64,000 nucleotides of DNA, from positions 248,001 through 312,000 of the forward strand of contig NZ_FXTJ01000004.1 of assembly GCF_900182545.1 (NCBI RefSeq). Direction: 5' to 3'. The position numbers and the translations under genes are program-made. Numbering within the stretch: the first letter of the stretch is position 1; every line of letters starts with the position of its first letter. The notes beneath the pieces were generated by a model. That model did no database searches, had not been told where the DNA came from, and saw only the letters and a program-made list of their open reading frames with translations. The DNA is from Geodermatophilus aquaeductus (GTDB taxonomy: Bacteria > Actinomycetota > Actinomycetes > Mycobacteriales > Geodermatophilaceae). This document shows positions 16,646 to 24,802 of the stretch, piece by piece.

Positions 16646-17524
16646 TCAGGCCGTGCCGTCGAGGACCGAGCGCAGCCGGGCGGCGAAGGCCTCCGGCTCC
16701 CCCGCCTGGCCGAACTCGCCGCCCATGAACCCGCCGTGGTCACCGGGGAAGAGCACCGGCGTCGTTCCGAGCGCGGCGGCCACGCCCTCACCGCCGCGGC
16801 GGGCCAGCTGCCCCTCCGAGGCCTCCCCCACGGCGATGACGACCCGGGTGGGCGCCGCCCGCAGCGCCGCGACGTCGAACTCCGCGTGCGTGCTGGAGAG
16901 CATGTTCTGGGCGAGCAGCGCGTCGTCGCGCGCGCCGTCGTCCTCGGTGGGGAGGCCGAACACCGCCGGGTCGGGCGCCGGGCCGGCGAGCTCGGCGGTC
17001 ACCGGGCCGCGGTGGCCGACCAGCCGGATGAAGGCGGCCATCCCGGGGCCCCGGCCGCCCTGCCGGTAGGCCTCGGCGACGGCGTGCGTGGCGGCCGAGG
17101 CCTCCTCGGCGTCGGGCAGGTACCGCAGCGACGGCGGCTCGTGCGCCACCAGCGTGCGCACCTGCCCGGGCCGGCGCACCACGAGCGTCAGGGCGTTGAT
17201 GGCCCCGCCGCTGGTGGCGAACAGGTCCACCGGCCCGCCGCCGACCGCGTCGATGACGGCGGACAGGTCGCCGGCGTGCTCCTCGGGCGTGTTCGTGGGC
17301 GCGCCGTCGGTGCGGCGGCTGCGCCCGGCGCCGCGCACGTCGTAGGTGACCACCGTGCGGTCGGGGAAGTACCCGGCCAGCGTGCCGAAGCCCTCGGCGC
17401 CCATGGGCGAGCCGACCAGCAGCAGGACCGGCGCGCCGTCCGGGCCGGGGCGGACGTCGTAGGTGAGGACGGCGCCGGCCACCTCGAGGGTGCGGGTGTC
17501 GAGCTCGGTCGGCGTGCTGGTCAT
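16646..17524 (-). CDS. alpha/beta hydrolase with altered nucleophile elbow
   Basis: This 292-aa soluble protein follows the alpha/beta hydrolase fold (PVLLLVGSPMGAEGF, TYDVRGAGRS, DLFATSGGAINALTL, and a His in PGDHGGF). The usual GxSxG elbow reads A-T-S-G-G, so the Ser is kept but the first Gly is lost. It is divergent from the acetyltransferase-TetR unit; the shared 117-bp gap carries a tandem operator-like repeat, so it may be controlled by the same TetR protein. The substrate is unknown. Confidence 0.85.
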   Translation of the reverse strand: MTSTPTELDTRTLEVAGAVLTYDVRPGPDGAPVLLLVGSPMGAEGFGTLAGYFPDRTVVTYDVRGAGRSRRTDGAPTNTPEEHAGDLSAVIDAVGGGPVDLFATSGGAINALTLVVRRPGQVRTLVAHEPPSLRYLPDAEEASAATHAVAEAYRQGGRGPGMAAFIRLVGHRGPVTAELAGPAPDPAVFGLPTEDDGARDDALLAQNMLSSTHAEFDVAALRAAPTRVVIAVGEASEGQLARRGGEGVAAALGTTPVLFPGDHGGFMGGEFGQAGEPEAFAARLRSVLDGTA

Positions 17525-17600
17525 CGGGGCCTCCGGGGATGGGTGGTCTGCGGAGTAGACACCCGGGTGCCGACGGACTCATCGGTCCCCGCACCGCGCC

Positions 17601-17643
17601 GTTGCGTACGGACGTCCGCATCGTTGTGTACGGTCGTCCGCAT
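17601..17643 (+). promoter_or_regulatory. tandem TetR-type operator over the acetyltransferase start
   Basis: Two 21-bp copies at 17601-17621 and 17623-17643 differ at only two positions and share the core TACGG(A/T)CGTCCGCAT. The period is 22 bp, about two DNA turns. The first copy contains the perfect palindrome CGGACGTCCG. The second copy runs into the ATG of the acetyltransferase gene, so bound protein would block both transcription and translation initiation. The TetR gene lies in the same operon. Confidence 0.7.
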
Positions 17644-18232
17644 GACCGCGCTGCCCGCCGCCGACGACGACCGGACCATGCGCGAGCGGATGCTCGCCGG
17701 TGACCCCTACATCGCCGACGACCCGGAGATCGGCGAGGCGAGCGCCGCGGCGCTCGACCTGGTGGCGGCCTACAACGCCACCTCGGTGCGCCAGCGCCCG
17801 CTGCGCCGGCACCTGCTCGAGCAGCTGCTGGGCGCCGTCGGCGAGGACACCGAGATCCGCCCGCCGCTGTACGTCGACTACGGCAGCAACCTGCGCATCG
17901 GCGCCCGCTCCTTCGCCAACTTCGGCCTGGTCGCCCTCGACGTCGCGGCCATCACCATCGGCGACGACGTCCAGATCGGGCCGAACGTTCAACTGCTGAC
18001 CCCGACGCACCCGGTGGAGCCGGAGCCACGGCGGCAGAAGTGGGAGGCCGCCCAGCCGATCACCATCGGCGACAACGTGTGGCTCGGCGGCGGCGTGATC
18101 GTGCTGCCCGGCGTGACCATCGGCGCGGACACCGTCGTCGGCGCGGGGTCGGTGGTCACCCGGGACCTGCCGGCCGGCGTGGTCGCCGTCGGCAACCCGG
18201 CCCGGGTGGTCCGGACGCTGGAGCGGGGATGA
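17642..18232 (+). CDS. sugar O-acetyltransferase, maltose/NodL type
   Basis: This 196-aa enzyme belongs to the left-handed beta-helix (hexapeptide repeat) acetyltransferases of the maltose/galactoside acetyltransferase group. It has the N-terminal MLAGDPYIADDPE motif, DYGSNLRIGARSFANFGL, then hexapeptide repeats (ITIGDDVQIGPN, ITIGDNVWLGGGVIVLPGVTIG) and ends in VGNPARVVR. It transfers acetyl from acetyl-CoA to a sugar hydroxyl. ATG 17642 is embedded in an operator repeat. Its stop overlaps the tetR start (ATGA), so the two are co-expressed. Confidence 0.92.
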   Translation: MTALPAADDDRTMRERMLAGDPYIADDPEIGEASAAALDLVAAYNATSVRQRPLRRHLLEQLLGAVGEDTEIRPPLYVDYGSNLRIGARSFANFGLVALDVAAITIGDDVQIGPNVQLLTPTHPVEPEPRRQKWEAAQPITIGDNVWLGGGVIVLPGVTIGADTVVGAGSVVTRDLPAGVVAVGNPARVVRTLERG

Positions 18233-18789
18233 CCGCCGCACCGGCCCACAGGCGCCCGCGGCGGCACGACCCCGGACGGCGCGACCGGCTGGTGGTCACC
18301 GCGCTCGACGTCATCGCCGACGTCGGGGTCGGCGGCGCCACGCACCGGGCGATCGCCCGCGCCGCCGACGTCCCCCTGGGGTCGACGACGTACCACTTCG
18401 CCTCCCTCGACGAGCTGCACGCCGCGGCGTTCACCCTGCTGGTCGAGGACGTCGCCGGCCGCTTCGACGAGCGCATGCGCACCGCACCGGACCGCGCGTC
18501 GGCGTTGGCCGCCCTGGTCGAGCACCTCACCGGCGACCTGCTCGTCTCCGGCCGCGACCTGGTGCTCACCGTCGAGCTCTACGCGGCCGCCGCCCGCCGG
18601 CCGGCGCTGCGCGCGGTCACCCAGGACTGGATGCAGCGCAGCCGGCGCAGCCTGGAACGCCACCTCGACCCGGTCACCGCCGCCGAGCTCGACGCCCTGG
18701 TCACCGGCCTGGTGCTGCACAGCGCGCTGTCGACCGACCCGATGGACCCCGACCGGATCCGCACGGCCCTGCTCCGCCTCGCCGGCTGA
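18229..18789 (+). CDS. TetR family transcriptional regulator
   Basis: The 186-aa product has an N-terminal TetR DNA-binding domain (LVVTALDVIADVGVGGATHRAIARAADVPLGSTTYHF pattern, helix-turn-helix at about residues 40-60) and a variable ligand-binding C-terminal domain. It overlaps the acetyltransferase stop by 4 nt and precedes an MFS transporter, a common arrangement for ligand-responsive efflux control. I infer that it binds the tandem 22-bp-spaced repeat at 17601-17643. The ligand is unknown. Confidence 0.9.
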   Translation: MTAAPAHRRPRRHDPGRRDRLVVTALDVIADVGVGGATHRAIARAADVPLGSTTYHFASLDELHAAAFTLLVEDVAGRFDERMRTAPDRASALAALVEHLTGDLLVSGRDLVLTVELYAAAARRPALRAVTQDWMQRSRRSLERHLDPVTAAELDALVTGLVLHSALSTDPMDPDRIRTALLRLAG

Positions 18790-18834
18790 CCCGCCGGCCG
18801 ACCCCCCGCACACCCCACACAGGACAGGACCTCC

Positions 18835-20031
18835 GTGTCGGACACCCTCCCGGCTGCCGCACCGCCCCGGCTGCGCGCCGCCCGCACCGCCGTCGCCGCG
18901 TGCTTCTTCATCAACGCCGTCCTCTACGCCGACCTGGTGCCGCGGCTGCCGGAGATCAAGGACCGCCTCGACCTCACCAACGCCTCCCTCGGCGCGGCGC
19001 TGGCCGCCCTGCCGCTCGGCGCGCTGGTCTCCGCGCTGGCCTCGGCCGCGCTCATGCGCCGGTTCGGCTCGGCGCGGGTGGCCTCCTTCGGCCTGGTGGC
19101 GCTCGCCGCGGCCGTCTGGGGCGCGGCGGTCGCGCCGTCGTGGTGGCTGCTGGCGGGGGCGCTGTTCGTGGCCGGGGCGCTCGACGCCGTCGTCGACGTC
19201 GCGCAGAACGCCCACGGCCTGCGCGTGCAGCGGGCCTACGACCGGTCGATCCTCAACGGCTTCCACGGCATCTGGAGCATCGGCGCGGTCACCGGCGGGC
19301 TGATCGGCTCCGCCGCGGCCGGGCTGGGCGTCCCGCTGGGCCTGCACCTCGGCGTGGTCGCGGGCGTGTTCGCCGTCCTCGCCCTGGTCACGTACCGCTC
19401 GATGCTGCCGGGGCCCGACCAGGACGAGCCCGCCGCCGACGCGGTGCCCCTCGGGGGCAGCGGCGCGCTGCGGGCCGTCCTCCCCGCGCTGGCCGCCCTC
19501 GGCGTGCTCGCCGTCTGCGGGGCGTTCGTCGAGGACGCCGGGTCCTCGTGGAGCGCGCTGTACCTGCGCGGCGAGATCGGCACCGGCGCCGCGACCGCCG
19601 GGCTGGGCTTCGTGGCGCTGTCGGTGGCCATGACCGTCGGGCGGCTGACCGGCGACCGCGTCGTCGACCGCTTCGGCCAGCGCCGGGTGGCCCGCGTGGG
19701 GGGTGCCGTCGTCGCCGCCGGCATGGGGCTGGCCCTCGCCGTCCCCTCGCTGCCGACGACGCTGGTCGGGTTCGGGCTCGCCGGGCTCGGCGTGGCCACC
19801 CTCGTCCCCGCCGTCTACGCCGCGGCCGACGACCTGCCCGGGCTGCGGCACGGCGTCGGGCTGACGCTGGTCAACTGGCTGCTGCGGATCGGCTTCCTCG
19901 CCTCCCCGCCGCTGGTCGGCGCGATCGCCGACGCCTCGAGCCTGCGGGTCGGCCTGCTCCTCGTCGTCGCCGCCGGGCTGGCCACCGTGGTGTTCGGGCG
20001 GGTGCTGCGGGCGACGGTGAGCCGGAACTGA
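18835..20031 (+). CDS. MFS transporter
   Basis: The 398-aa membrane protein has about 12 hydrophobic helices and the MFS family loops (MRRFGSARV after TM2, GDRVVDRFGQRRVARVGG between the halves). The N-terminal RTAVAACFFINAVLYADLVPRLPEIK pattern is typical of the group annotated as FucP/YfkF-like or inner membrane protein YbjJ. Transport substrate is unknown. It follows the TetR gene by 45 bp and is likely part of its regulon. The GTG start is preceded by AGGACAGGACC, a moderate ribosome-binding site. Confidence 0.88.
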   Translation: MSDTLPAAAPPRLRAARTAVAACFFINAVLYADLVPRLPEIKDRLDLTNASLGAALAALPLGALVSALASAALMRRFGSARVASFGLVALAAAVWGAAVAPSWWLLAGALFVAGALDAVVDVAQNAHGLRVQRAYDRSILNGFHGIWSIGAVTGGLIGSAAAGLGVPLGLHLGVVAGVFAVLALVTYRSMLPGPDQDEPAADAVPLGGSGALRAVLPALAALGVLAVCGAFVEDAGSSWSALYLRGEIGTGAATAGLGFVALSVAMTVGRLTGDRVVDRFGQRRVARVGGAVVAAGMGLALAVPSLPTTLVGFGLAGLGVATLVPAVYAAADDLPGLRHGVGLTLVNWLLRIGFLASPPLVGAIADASSLRVGLLLVVAAGLATVVFGRVLRATVSRN

Positions 20032-20080
20032 CCGGACCCGAGGCGCGGCACCCCGTCGTGCACGACCGGCCTCGGCGGAG

Positions 20081-20116
20081 CCGGGCCAGGGAGCGGGAGC
20101 TCGGAACCTGGCCCGG
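20081..20116 (+). terminator. hairpin after the MFS gene
   Basis: CCGGGCCAGG (20081-20090) and CCTGGCCCGG (20107-20116) form a perfect 10-bp stem with a 16-nt loop, 49 bp after the MFS stop. A further CCGGCGAG/CTCGCCGG pair follows near 20121-20148. Confidence 0.6.
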
Positions 20117-20231
20117 TGCGCCGGCGAGGAGTTCCCCCTCTACTCGCCGGAGCGGAGCACATCCCCAGGGTGCACGCCCGCGGCCCGGTCCGCATCCCGA
20201 GGACGTCGGTGGCCGAGGGGAGGATCGGCGC

Positions 20232-20615
20232 GTGGCTGCCTTCTTCCTCCCGCGCGCGAGCGACGACGACCAGGCCGAGCGGCTCTACGAGGCCCTCGCC
20301 GAGTTCGCCGGCTGCGAGCCCGCTCCCCCGGGCCGGCGGGTGCAGGCCATCGTCTTCCGCCAGGACGGCGCGGAGTGGGTGGCCGAGGTGGGCCGCGAGC
20401 TGCACGGGCAGCGGACGACGACCACGCTGCGCCGCGGCGAGCTGCTCGAGCACACCGAGGAGCTCACCTCGACCGCCCGGGTGCTCGCCGTCTACCCGGG
20501 CACGCCCTACCTCGTGGTCACCGACGCCCAGCCGATCACCGGCACGCCCTCGGAGTGGGCCAACCCGTTCACCGTGGCCGGGCCCGACCGGGTCACCCTC
20601 TTCGACGCGCCCTGA
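20232..20615 (+). CDS. conserved hypothetical protein
   Basis: This 127-aa soluble protein is not assigned to a named family. It reads as a compact alpha/beta protein: FFLPRASDDDQAERLYEAL, QAIVFRQDGAEWVAEVGREL, a charged TTTTLRRGELLEHTEEL stretch and a C-terminal VLAVYPGTPYLVVTDAQPI. The GTG start follows GGGGAGG at about 10 nt. It is monocistronic and convergent with the MEDS/ATPase gene. No function is proposed. Confidence 0.7.
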   Translation: MAAFFLPRASDDDQAERLYEALAEFAGCEPAPPGRRVQAIVFRQDGAEWVAEVGRELHGQRTTTTLRRGELLEHTEELTSTARVLAVYPGTPYLVVTDAQPITGTPSEWANPFTVAGPDRVTLFDAP

Positions 20616-20643
20616 CGTCGACGCGCGCTGACCCGGCCTCCGG

Positions 20644-21591
20644 TCAGGGCCGGAACGGGGCGCCGAAGTACAGCCGCACGGCCGTGCCCGCCGGGCCGCT
20701 GCGGACGGCGGCGTCGTCGGCCAGGCTCCACGCCAGCCACATCCCGCCGGACCCGCGCTCGGGGTCGGGCGGCACGTAGCCGAGCGTCTCGTCCGGCAGG
20801 CCGGGCCCGCCGTCGGACACCTCGACGACGAAGGTGTCCCCGTCCATCCAGGTCGCGAGCTCGGCGAAGGCCGCGACGCGCAGCGCGTTGGCCAGCAGCT
20901 CGTGCGTGGCCAGGACGACGTCGCCGAGCCGGGCCCGCCGGTCGGCGGGCACCGCGGCACTGATGGCGCGCCGTCCCTGCACCGGTGCGGTCACGGTGGC
21001 GACGCCGGCGTGCGCGGGACGCGCGGTCCAGGCCGGCTGCACCGAGCGCAGGAAGGCGGCCGGGTCCTCGTAGGCCGGGCCGGGCGCCGGCGCGGTGCCG
21101 CTCCAGGTGAGCGGGTGCGACCGGTCCACGGCCGCGAGGACGTCGGCCGGGAGCCGGCGGGCGTCGTGCAGGCACAGGCTGTAGTAGGGCATCGCGTCGT
21201 AGCAGCGGTTGGCGACCGCCTCGAACCGGCTCCACTCCCGGCCGTCCTCGCGCGCCAGCCAGGTCGGCTCGGCGGCCAGCCGCCAGCTGGGGGTGGTGGC
21301 CCGCAGGGCGCGCAGGTCGCGGTCGTAGGCCTGCAGGGTGCCGTGCCCACCGCGCCACCAGGTCTCCGCGGCGGCGAAGACGGTCAGCCGCCCGAGGTCG
21401 GTCCCCAGGTGCTCGGCCAGCAGCCACCGCACGCGCTCCCCGGCGACGACGAGCACCGGCTCGTCCCGGCGGAACCCCTCGAGCACGAAGGGCACCACCC
21501 GCTCGACGACCTGGGCGTCGGCGGAGAAGACGAAGCCCTCGTGCGCGAGGCGGGTGCCGTCCCAGTCGCCGGTCGGGCGCATCCGGGTCAT
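20644..21591 (-). CDS. MEDS-domain protein with C-terminal anti-sigma-type ATPase
   Basis: The 315-aa product joins an N-terminal MEDS sensory domain (HEGFVFSADAQVVERVVPFVLEGFRRDEPVLVV) to a C-terminal HATPase_c domain of the RsbW/SpoIIAB kind (VVLATHELLANALRVAA, VSDGGPGLPD, GSGGMWLAWSLAD). Such proteins sense a ligand and act as serine kinases or anti-sigma factors. The gene overlaps the upstream MEDS-STAS gene by ATGA. The pair therefore looks like a partner-switch module in which this protein and the STAS protein bind each other. No sigma factor gene is adjacent. Confidence 0.85.
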   Translation of the reverse strand: MTRMRPTGDWDGTRLAHEGFVFSADAQVVERVVPFVLEGFRRDEPVLVVAGERVRWLLAEHLGTDLGRLTVFAAAETWWRGGHGTLQAYDRDLRALRATTPSWRLAAEPTWLAREDGREWSRFEAVANRCYDAMPYYSLCLHDARRLPADVLAAVDRSHPLTWSGTAPAPGPAYEDPAAFLRSVQPAWTARPAHAGVATVTAPVQGRRAISAAVPADRRARLGDVVLATHELLANALRVAAFAELATWMDGDTFVVEVSDGGPGLPDETLGYVPPDPERGSGGMWLAWSLADDAAVRSGPAGTAVRLYFGAPFRP

Positions 21592-22439
21592 GCCCGCTCC
21601 CCACCCGGGCCGGAGGGGTCGAGTCCGAAGAGGTCCAGGCACCGGCGCACGCCGTGGGACGCGCCCGTCAGCCGCAGGGACGTCCCCCGGCCGGCCAGCT
21701 CGCGTGCCGCACCGGCGAGGGCACGGGCGCCCGCGACGTCGAGGAAGGCGAGGTCGGACAGGTCGAGGACGACCTCGCCGGGCACCTCTCCGGCGACGTC
21801 GACGAGGGCGGTGGCCACGTACGCGGCCTCGGTGAGGTCCACCTCCCCGTGCAGCGACAGCACCGGTCCCCGCCCGGACAGGTGGGCCAGCGCCGGCCGG
21901 TCCCCGAGGGACTGCAGCGGGTGGAGGACGGCCACCGGCCCGAGGGCGTCCGGGCCCACCGAGGCGTCGTAGAGGCACAGCGCGGTCAGGGGGAGGGTTC
22001 CCATCAGCTCGTCGGCGAGCTGCTCGTAGGCGTGCAGCAGGCGGCGGCCGGATCGGCCGCCGCGGAGCAGCTCGGTGACGTCCGCGGCGACCCGCAGGCC
22101 GGTGCGGCCGCCGTCGAGCGCCGCCTGCGTGGCGCGGCGGTAGCGCTCCACCTGCTCGTGGGGGGCGAGCACGCCGCCGGCCGAGTAGCTGTCCCCGGTC
22201 ACCTGCAGGTCCAGCCGGCCGTCGGCGAGCAGCTCGTCGCGGTGCGGCAGGGCCGCCAGGGCGGTGAGCAGGGCCGACCGCGCGGGCCCGACGAGCAGCA
22301 GCTGCTCGTCGCGGCGGCGCCCCTGGTCGAGGAAGGGCACGACCGCGGCGGCGAGGTCGGCGGCGCCGGTGAAGGACCGGCACGCGTGGTCGCCCGGCCC
22401 GAGCTGGTCGACCGCGTCCAGACCCTGCGGGACGGTCAC
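21588..22439 (-). CDS. MEDS-domain protein with C-terminal STAS domain
   Basis: The 283-aa product has an N-terminal MEDS sensory domain (GPGDHACRSFTGAADLAAAVVPFLDQG) and a C-terminal STAS domain (LSLHGEVDLTEAAYVATAL, VVLDLSDLAFLDVAGARAL). The usual phosphorylatable Ser/Thr of anti-anti-sigma factors, in the position after the FLD motif, is Val here, so phospho-switching by a kinase partner may be lost. It lies upstream of, and overlaps, the MEDS-HATPase gene. The GTG start has no visible Shine-Dalgarno and may be leaderless. Confidence 0.85.
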   Translation of the reverse strand: MTVPQGLDAVDQLGPGDHACRSFTGAADLAAAVVPFLDQGRRRDEQLLLVGPARSALLTALAALPHRDELLADGRLDLQVTGDSYSAGGVLAPHEQVERYRRATQAALDGGRTGLRVAADVTELLRGGRSGRRLLHAYEQLADELMGTLPLTALCLYDASVGPDALGPVAVLHPLQSLGDRPALAHLSGRGPVLSLHGEVDLTEAAYVATALVDVAGEVPGEVVLDLSDLAFLDVAGARALAGAARELAGRGTSLRLTGASHGVRRCLDLFGLDPSGPGGERA

Positions 22440-22490
22440 ACCCGCGAACCTACTCGCCCGGGACCCCGGCGTCAGGAGCCCGCCGGAGGC

Positions 22491-22952
22491 TCAGGCGACC
22501 TGCACGACCGCCTCGATCTCCACGGCGATGTCGAAGGGCAGCTCGGCCATGCCGACCGCAGAGCGGGCGGCGCGGCCGCGCTCGCCGAGGACCTCGACGA
22601 ACAGGTCCGAGCACCCGTCGACGACGGCGGGGGTGCGGGTGAACCCGGGGGCGCAGTTGACCATCCCGAACAGCTTGACCACGGCGCGGACCCGGTCGAG
22701 GTCGCCGAGCTCCTGCCGCAGGGTCCCCAGCAGCTGCAGCCCGGTCAGCCGCGCCGCCTCCCGGGCGGTCCCGAGGTCCAGCCCGCCGTCCCCGACCTTG
22801 CCGGTGACCAGGCTCCCGTCGGGCCGGACCGGCCCCGCCCCGGAGAGGTACAGCACGTCCCCCGCCCGGCGGGCGGCCACGTAGTTCCCGGCGGGGCTCC
22901 TCGGCACCGGCAGCTCGATGCCCAGGTCGGTCAGTCGCGCGTCGAGGTCCAT
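22491..22952 (-). CDS. RidA family protein
   Basis: This 153-aa cytosolic protein belongs to the RidA/YjgF/Rid family. It shows the characteristic core GDVLYLSGAGPV, LGDLDRVRAVVKLFGMVNCAPGF and the C-terminal ARSAVGMAELPFDIAVEIEAVV, with the Arg that binds the imine substrate carboxylate. Family members deaminate reactive enamines/imines released by PLP enzymes. Length is a little above the classic 130 aa. It stands 51 bp upstream of the MEDS-STAS gene on the same strand, without evidence for a functional link. Confidence 0.9.
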   Translation of the reverse strand: MDLDARLTDLGIELPVPRSPAGNYVAARRAGDVLYLSGAGPVRPDGSLVTGKVGDGGLDLGTAREAARLTGLQLLGTLRQELGDLDRVRAVVKLFGMVNCAPGFTRTPAVVDGCSDLFVEVLGERGRAARSAVGMAELPFDIAVEIEAVVQVA

Positions 22953-23078
22953 CCGCCGATGGTGGCCCTCCCCCGGCGGCCGCGGGAACCCCGCGCACGC
23001 CTGGCGGCGCGCCGCCGGCGGCACCACGATGACCCGGACCGCGGGCAGGGTGCCGCAGCGGAGTCGGGAGGACCAGAC

Positions 23079-24743
23079 GTGCCGGTGCTGACCAGGCTGG
23101 GCGGGCTGCTCGCGGACGCGGCGCTGGGGCTGCCGCTGCGCGCGCGGCCCTACACCGTGGAGCGGGACGTCGCCGTCCCCATGCCCGACGGCGTCACACT
23201 GCTCGGCGACCACTACCGCCCGTCCGGCGCCGGCGGCCCGCAGCCGGTCGTGCTCATCCGCCTGCCCTACGGCCGGGCCGGGCTGTTCGCGCACGCCTTC
23301 GCCGCCCCCTATGCCCGCCGGGGCCTGCAGGTGTTCGTCCAGTCCACCCGCGGCACCTTCGGCTCCGGGGGGCACTTCCGGCCGTTCACCACCGAGCACG
23401 AGGACGGCCTGGCCACCCTCGCCTGGGTGCGGGCGCAGCCGTGGTGCGACGGCCGGGTGGCGATGACCGGCGGCAGCTACTTCGGGCACACCCAGTGGGC
23501 CGTCGCCCCCTACGCCGACCCGCCGCTGGTCGCCGTCTCGCCGCACATCACCGGCGCCCGGATCACCACCGCCTTCTACGACCACGGCACCCCGGGGCTG
23601 GAGAACGCGCTGCGCTGGTCGGTGGCCATCGGCCGCCAGGAGGCCGGCGGGCTGCCGGCACCCCTGTCGCCCCCGGGCCTGCGGGCGCGGGTCCACCGGG
23701 CGCTGCGGATGCTGCCGCTGCAGGCCGCCGACACCGCCGCCGTCGGCGCACCGGTGCCCTTCTGGCGCGACTTCACCGGCCACGCCGGGCCCGGCGACCC
23801 GTTCTGGAACGCCACCGACCACGACGACGCCGACCTGGCCCGCTTCCCGCCGGCCAGCATGGTCACCGGCTGGTGGGACCTGTTCGCCGCCGCCCAGCTC
23901 ACCGACTACGCGCGCCTGCGCGCCGCCGGGGTCCCCGCCCGGATCACCGTCGGCCCGTGGCTGCACGGCGACCCCGGGGAGCTCCGGGAGATCGTCCGCA
24001 GCGACGTGCGCTGGCTGCGCCACCACCTGCAGGGCGGCCCAGCGCCCACCGGCGCGCCGGTGCGGCTGTACCTGCAGCAGGCCGGCACGTGGCTGGAGTC
24101 GCCGGCCTGGCCGCCGCCGGGCAGCTCCCCCGTCGCCCACCACCTGCGCGCCGACGGCACGCTCACCGAGCAGGCGGAGGACGGCGACGCCGCGCCCAGC
24201 CGGTTCACCTACGACCCCGCCGACCCCACGCCCACCGTCGGCGGCCCGCTGCTCGAGCGCCCCGGCAAGCAGGCCGACAACGCCGCGGTGGAGGCCCGCG
24301 ACGACGTCCTCGTCTTCACCGGCCCGGCGCTCCCCCGCGACCTCGACGTCGTGGGGCACGTCCGCGCCCGCGTGCACGTGCGCACCGAGCGGGACCACGC
24401 CGACCTGTTCGTCCGGCTCTGCGACGTCGACGCCGCGGGGGTGTCGCGCAACGTCGTCGACGGCATCCGGCGGCTGGACCCGCGCACCGTGCCGGCCGAC
24501 GACGTCACCGTGGGTCCCGACGGCGTCCTCGCCGTCGACGTCGAGCTGTTCCCCACCGCCTACCGCTTCCGAGCCGGGCACCGGCTGCGCGTGCAGGTGT
24601 CCGGCGGGGCCTTCCCGCGCTTCGCCCGCAACCTGGGCACCGGCGAGCCGTTCGCCTCGGCGGCCACCGGCCGGCCGTGCCGGTTCGAGGTCCACCACGA
24701 CGCGGCGCACCCGTCCCGTCTGGAGCTGCCGGTCCTGCGCTGA
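23079..24743 (+). CDS. CocE/NonD family hydrolase (X-Pro dipeptidyl-peptidase fold)
   Basis: The 554-aa enzyme shows the CocE/NonD pattern: an alpha/beta hydrolase core with RGTFGSGG, nucleophile elbow GGSYFGHTQW (G-x-S-x-x-G), the acid in TGWWDLF and the His in GPWLHGD. A C-terminal jelly-roll domain follows (VTVGPDGVLAVDVELFPTAYRF, GHRLRVQVSGGAFPRFARN). Known relatives hydrolyse esters or amides, including cocaine esterase, but the natural substrate is not given by sequence. GTG 23079 has an excellent GGGAGGACC ribosome-binding site. It shares a terminator with the convergent ABC operon. Confidence 0.92.
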   Translation: MPVLTRLGGLLADAALGLPLRARPYTVERDVAVPMPDGVTLLGDHYRPSGAGGPQPVVLIRLPYGRAGLFAHAFAAPYARRGLQVFVQSTRGTFGSGGHFRPFTTEHEDGLATLAWVRAQPWCDGRVAMTGGSYFGHTQWAVAPYADPPLVAVSPHITGARITTAFYDHGTPGLENALRWSVAIGRQEAGGLPAPLSPPGLRARVHRALRMLPLQAADTAAVGAPVPFWRDFTGHAGPGDPFWNATDHDDADLARFPPASMVTGWWDLFAAAQLTDYARLRAAGVPARITVGPWLHGDPGELREIVRSDVRWLRHHLQGGPAPTGAPVRLYLQQAGTWLESPAWPPPGSSPVAHHLRADGTLTEQAEDGDAAPSRFTYDPADPTPTVGGPLLERPGKQADNAAVEARDDVLVFTGPALPRDLDVVGHVRARVHVRTERDHADLFVRLCDVDAAGVSRNVVDGIRRLDPRTVPADDVTVGPDGVLAVDVELFPTAYRFRAGHRLRVQVSGGAFPRFARNLGTGEPFASAATGRPCRFEVHHDAAHPSRLELPVLR

Positions 24744-24749
24744 GCACGC

Positions 24750-24785
24750 CACCGGCGCCCCCTCCCGCGGGAGAGGGCGCCGGTG
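24750..24785. terminator. bidirectional hairpin between CocE-type gene and ABC operon
   Basis: CACCGGCGCCC (24750-24760) pairs with GGGCGCCGGTG (24775-24785), and an inner CTCCC/GGGAG pair extends the stem. It lies between the stop codons of two convergent genes. Confidence 0.8.
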
Positions 24786-24802
24786 ATGGGTGCTGGTGTG
24801 CG

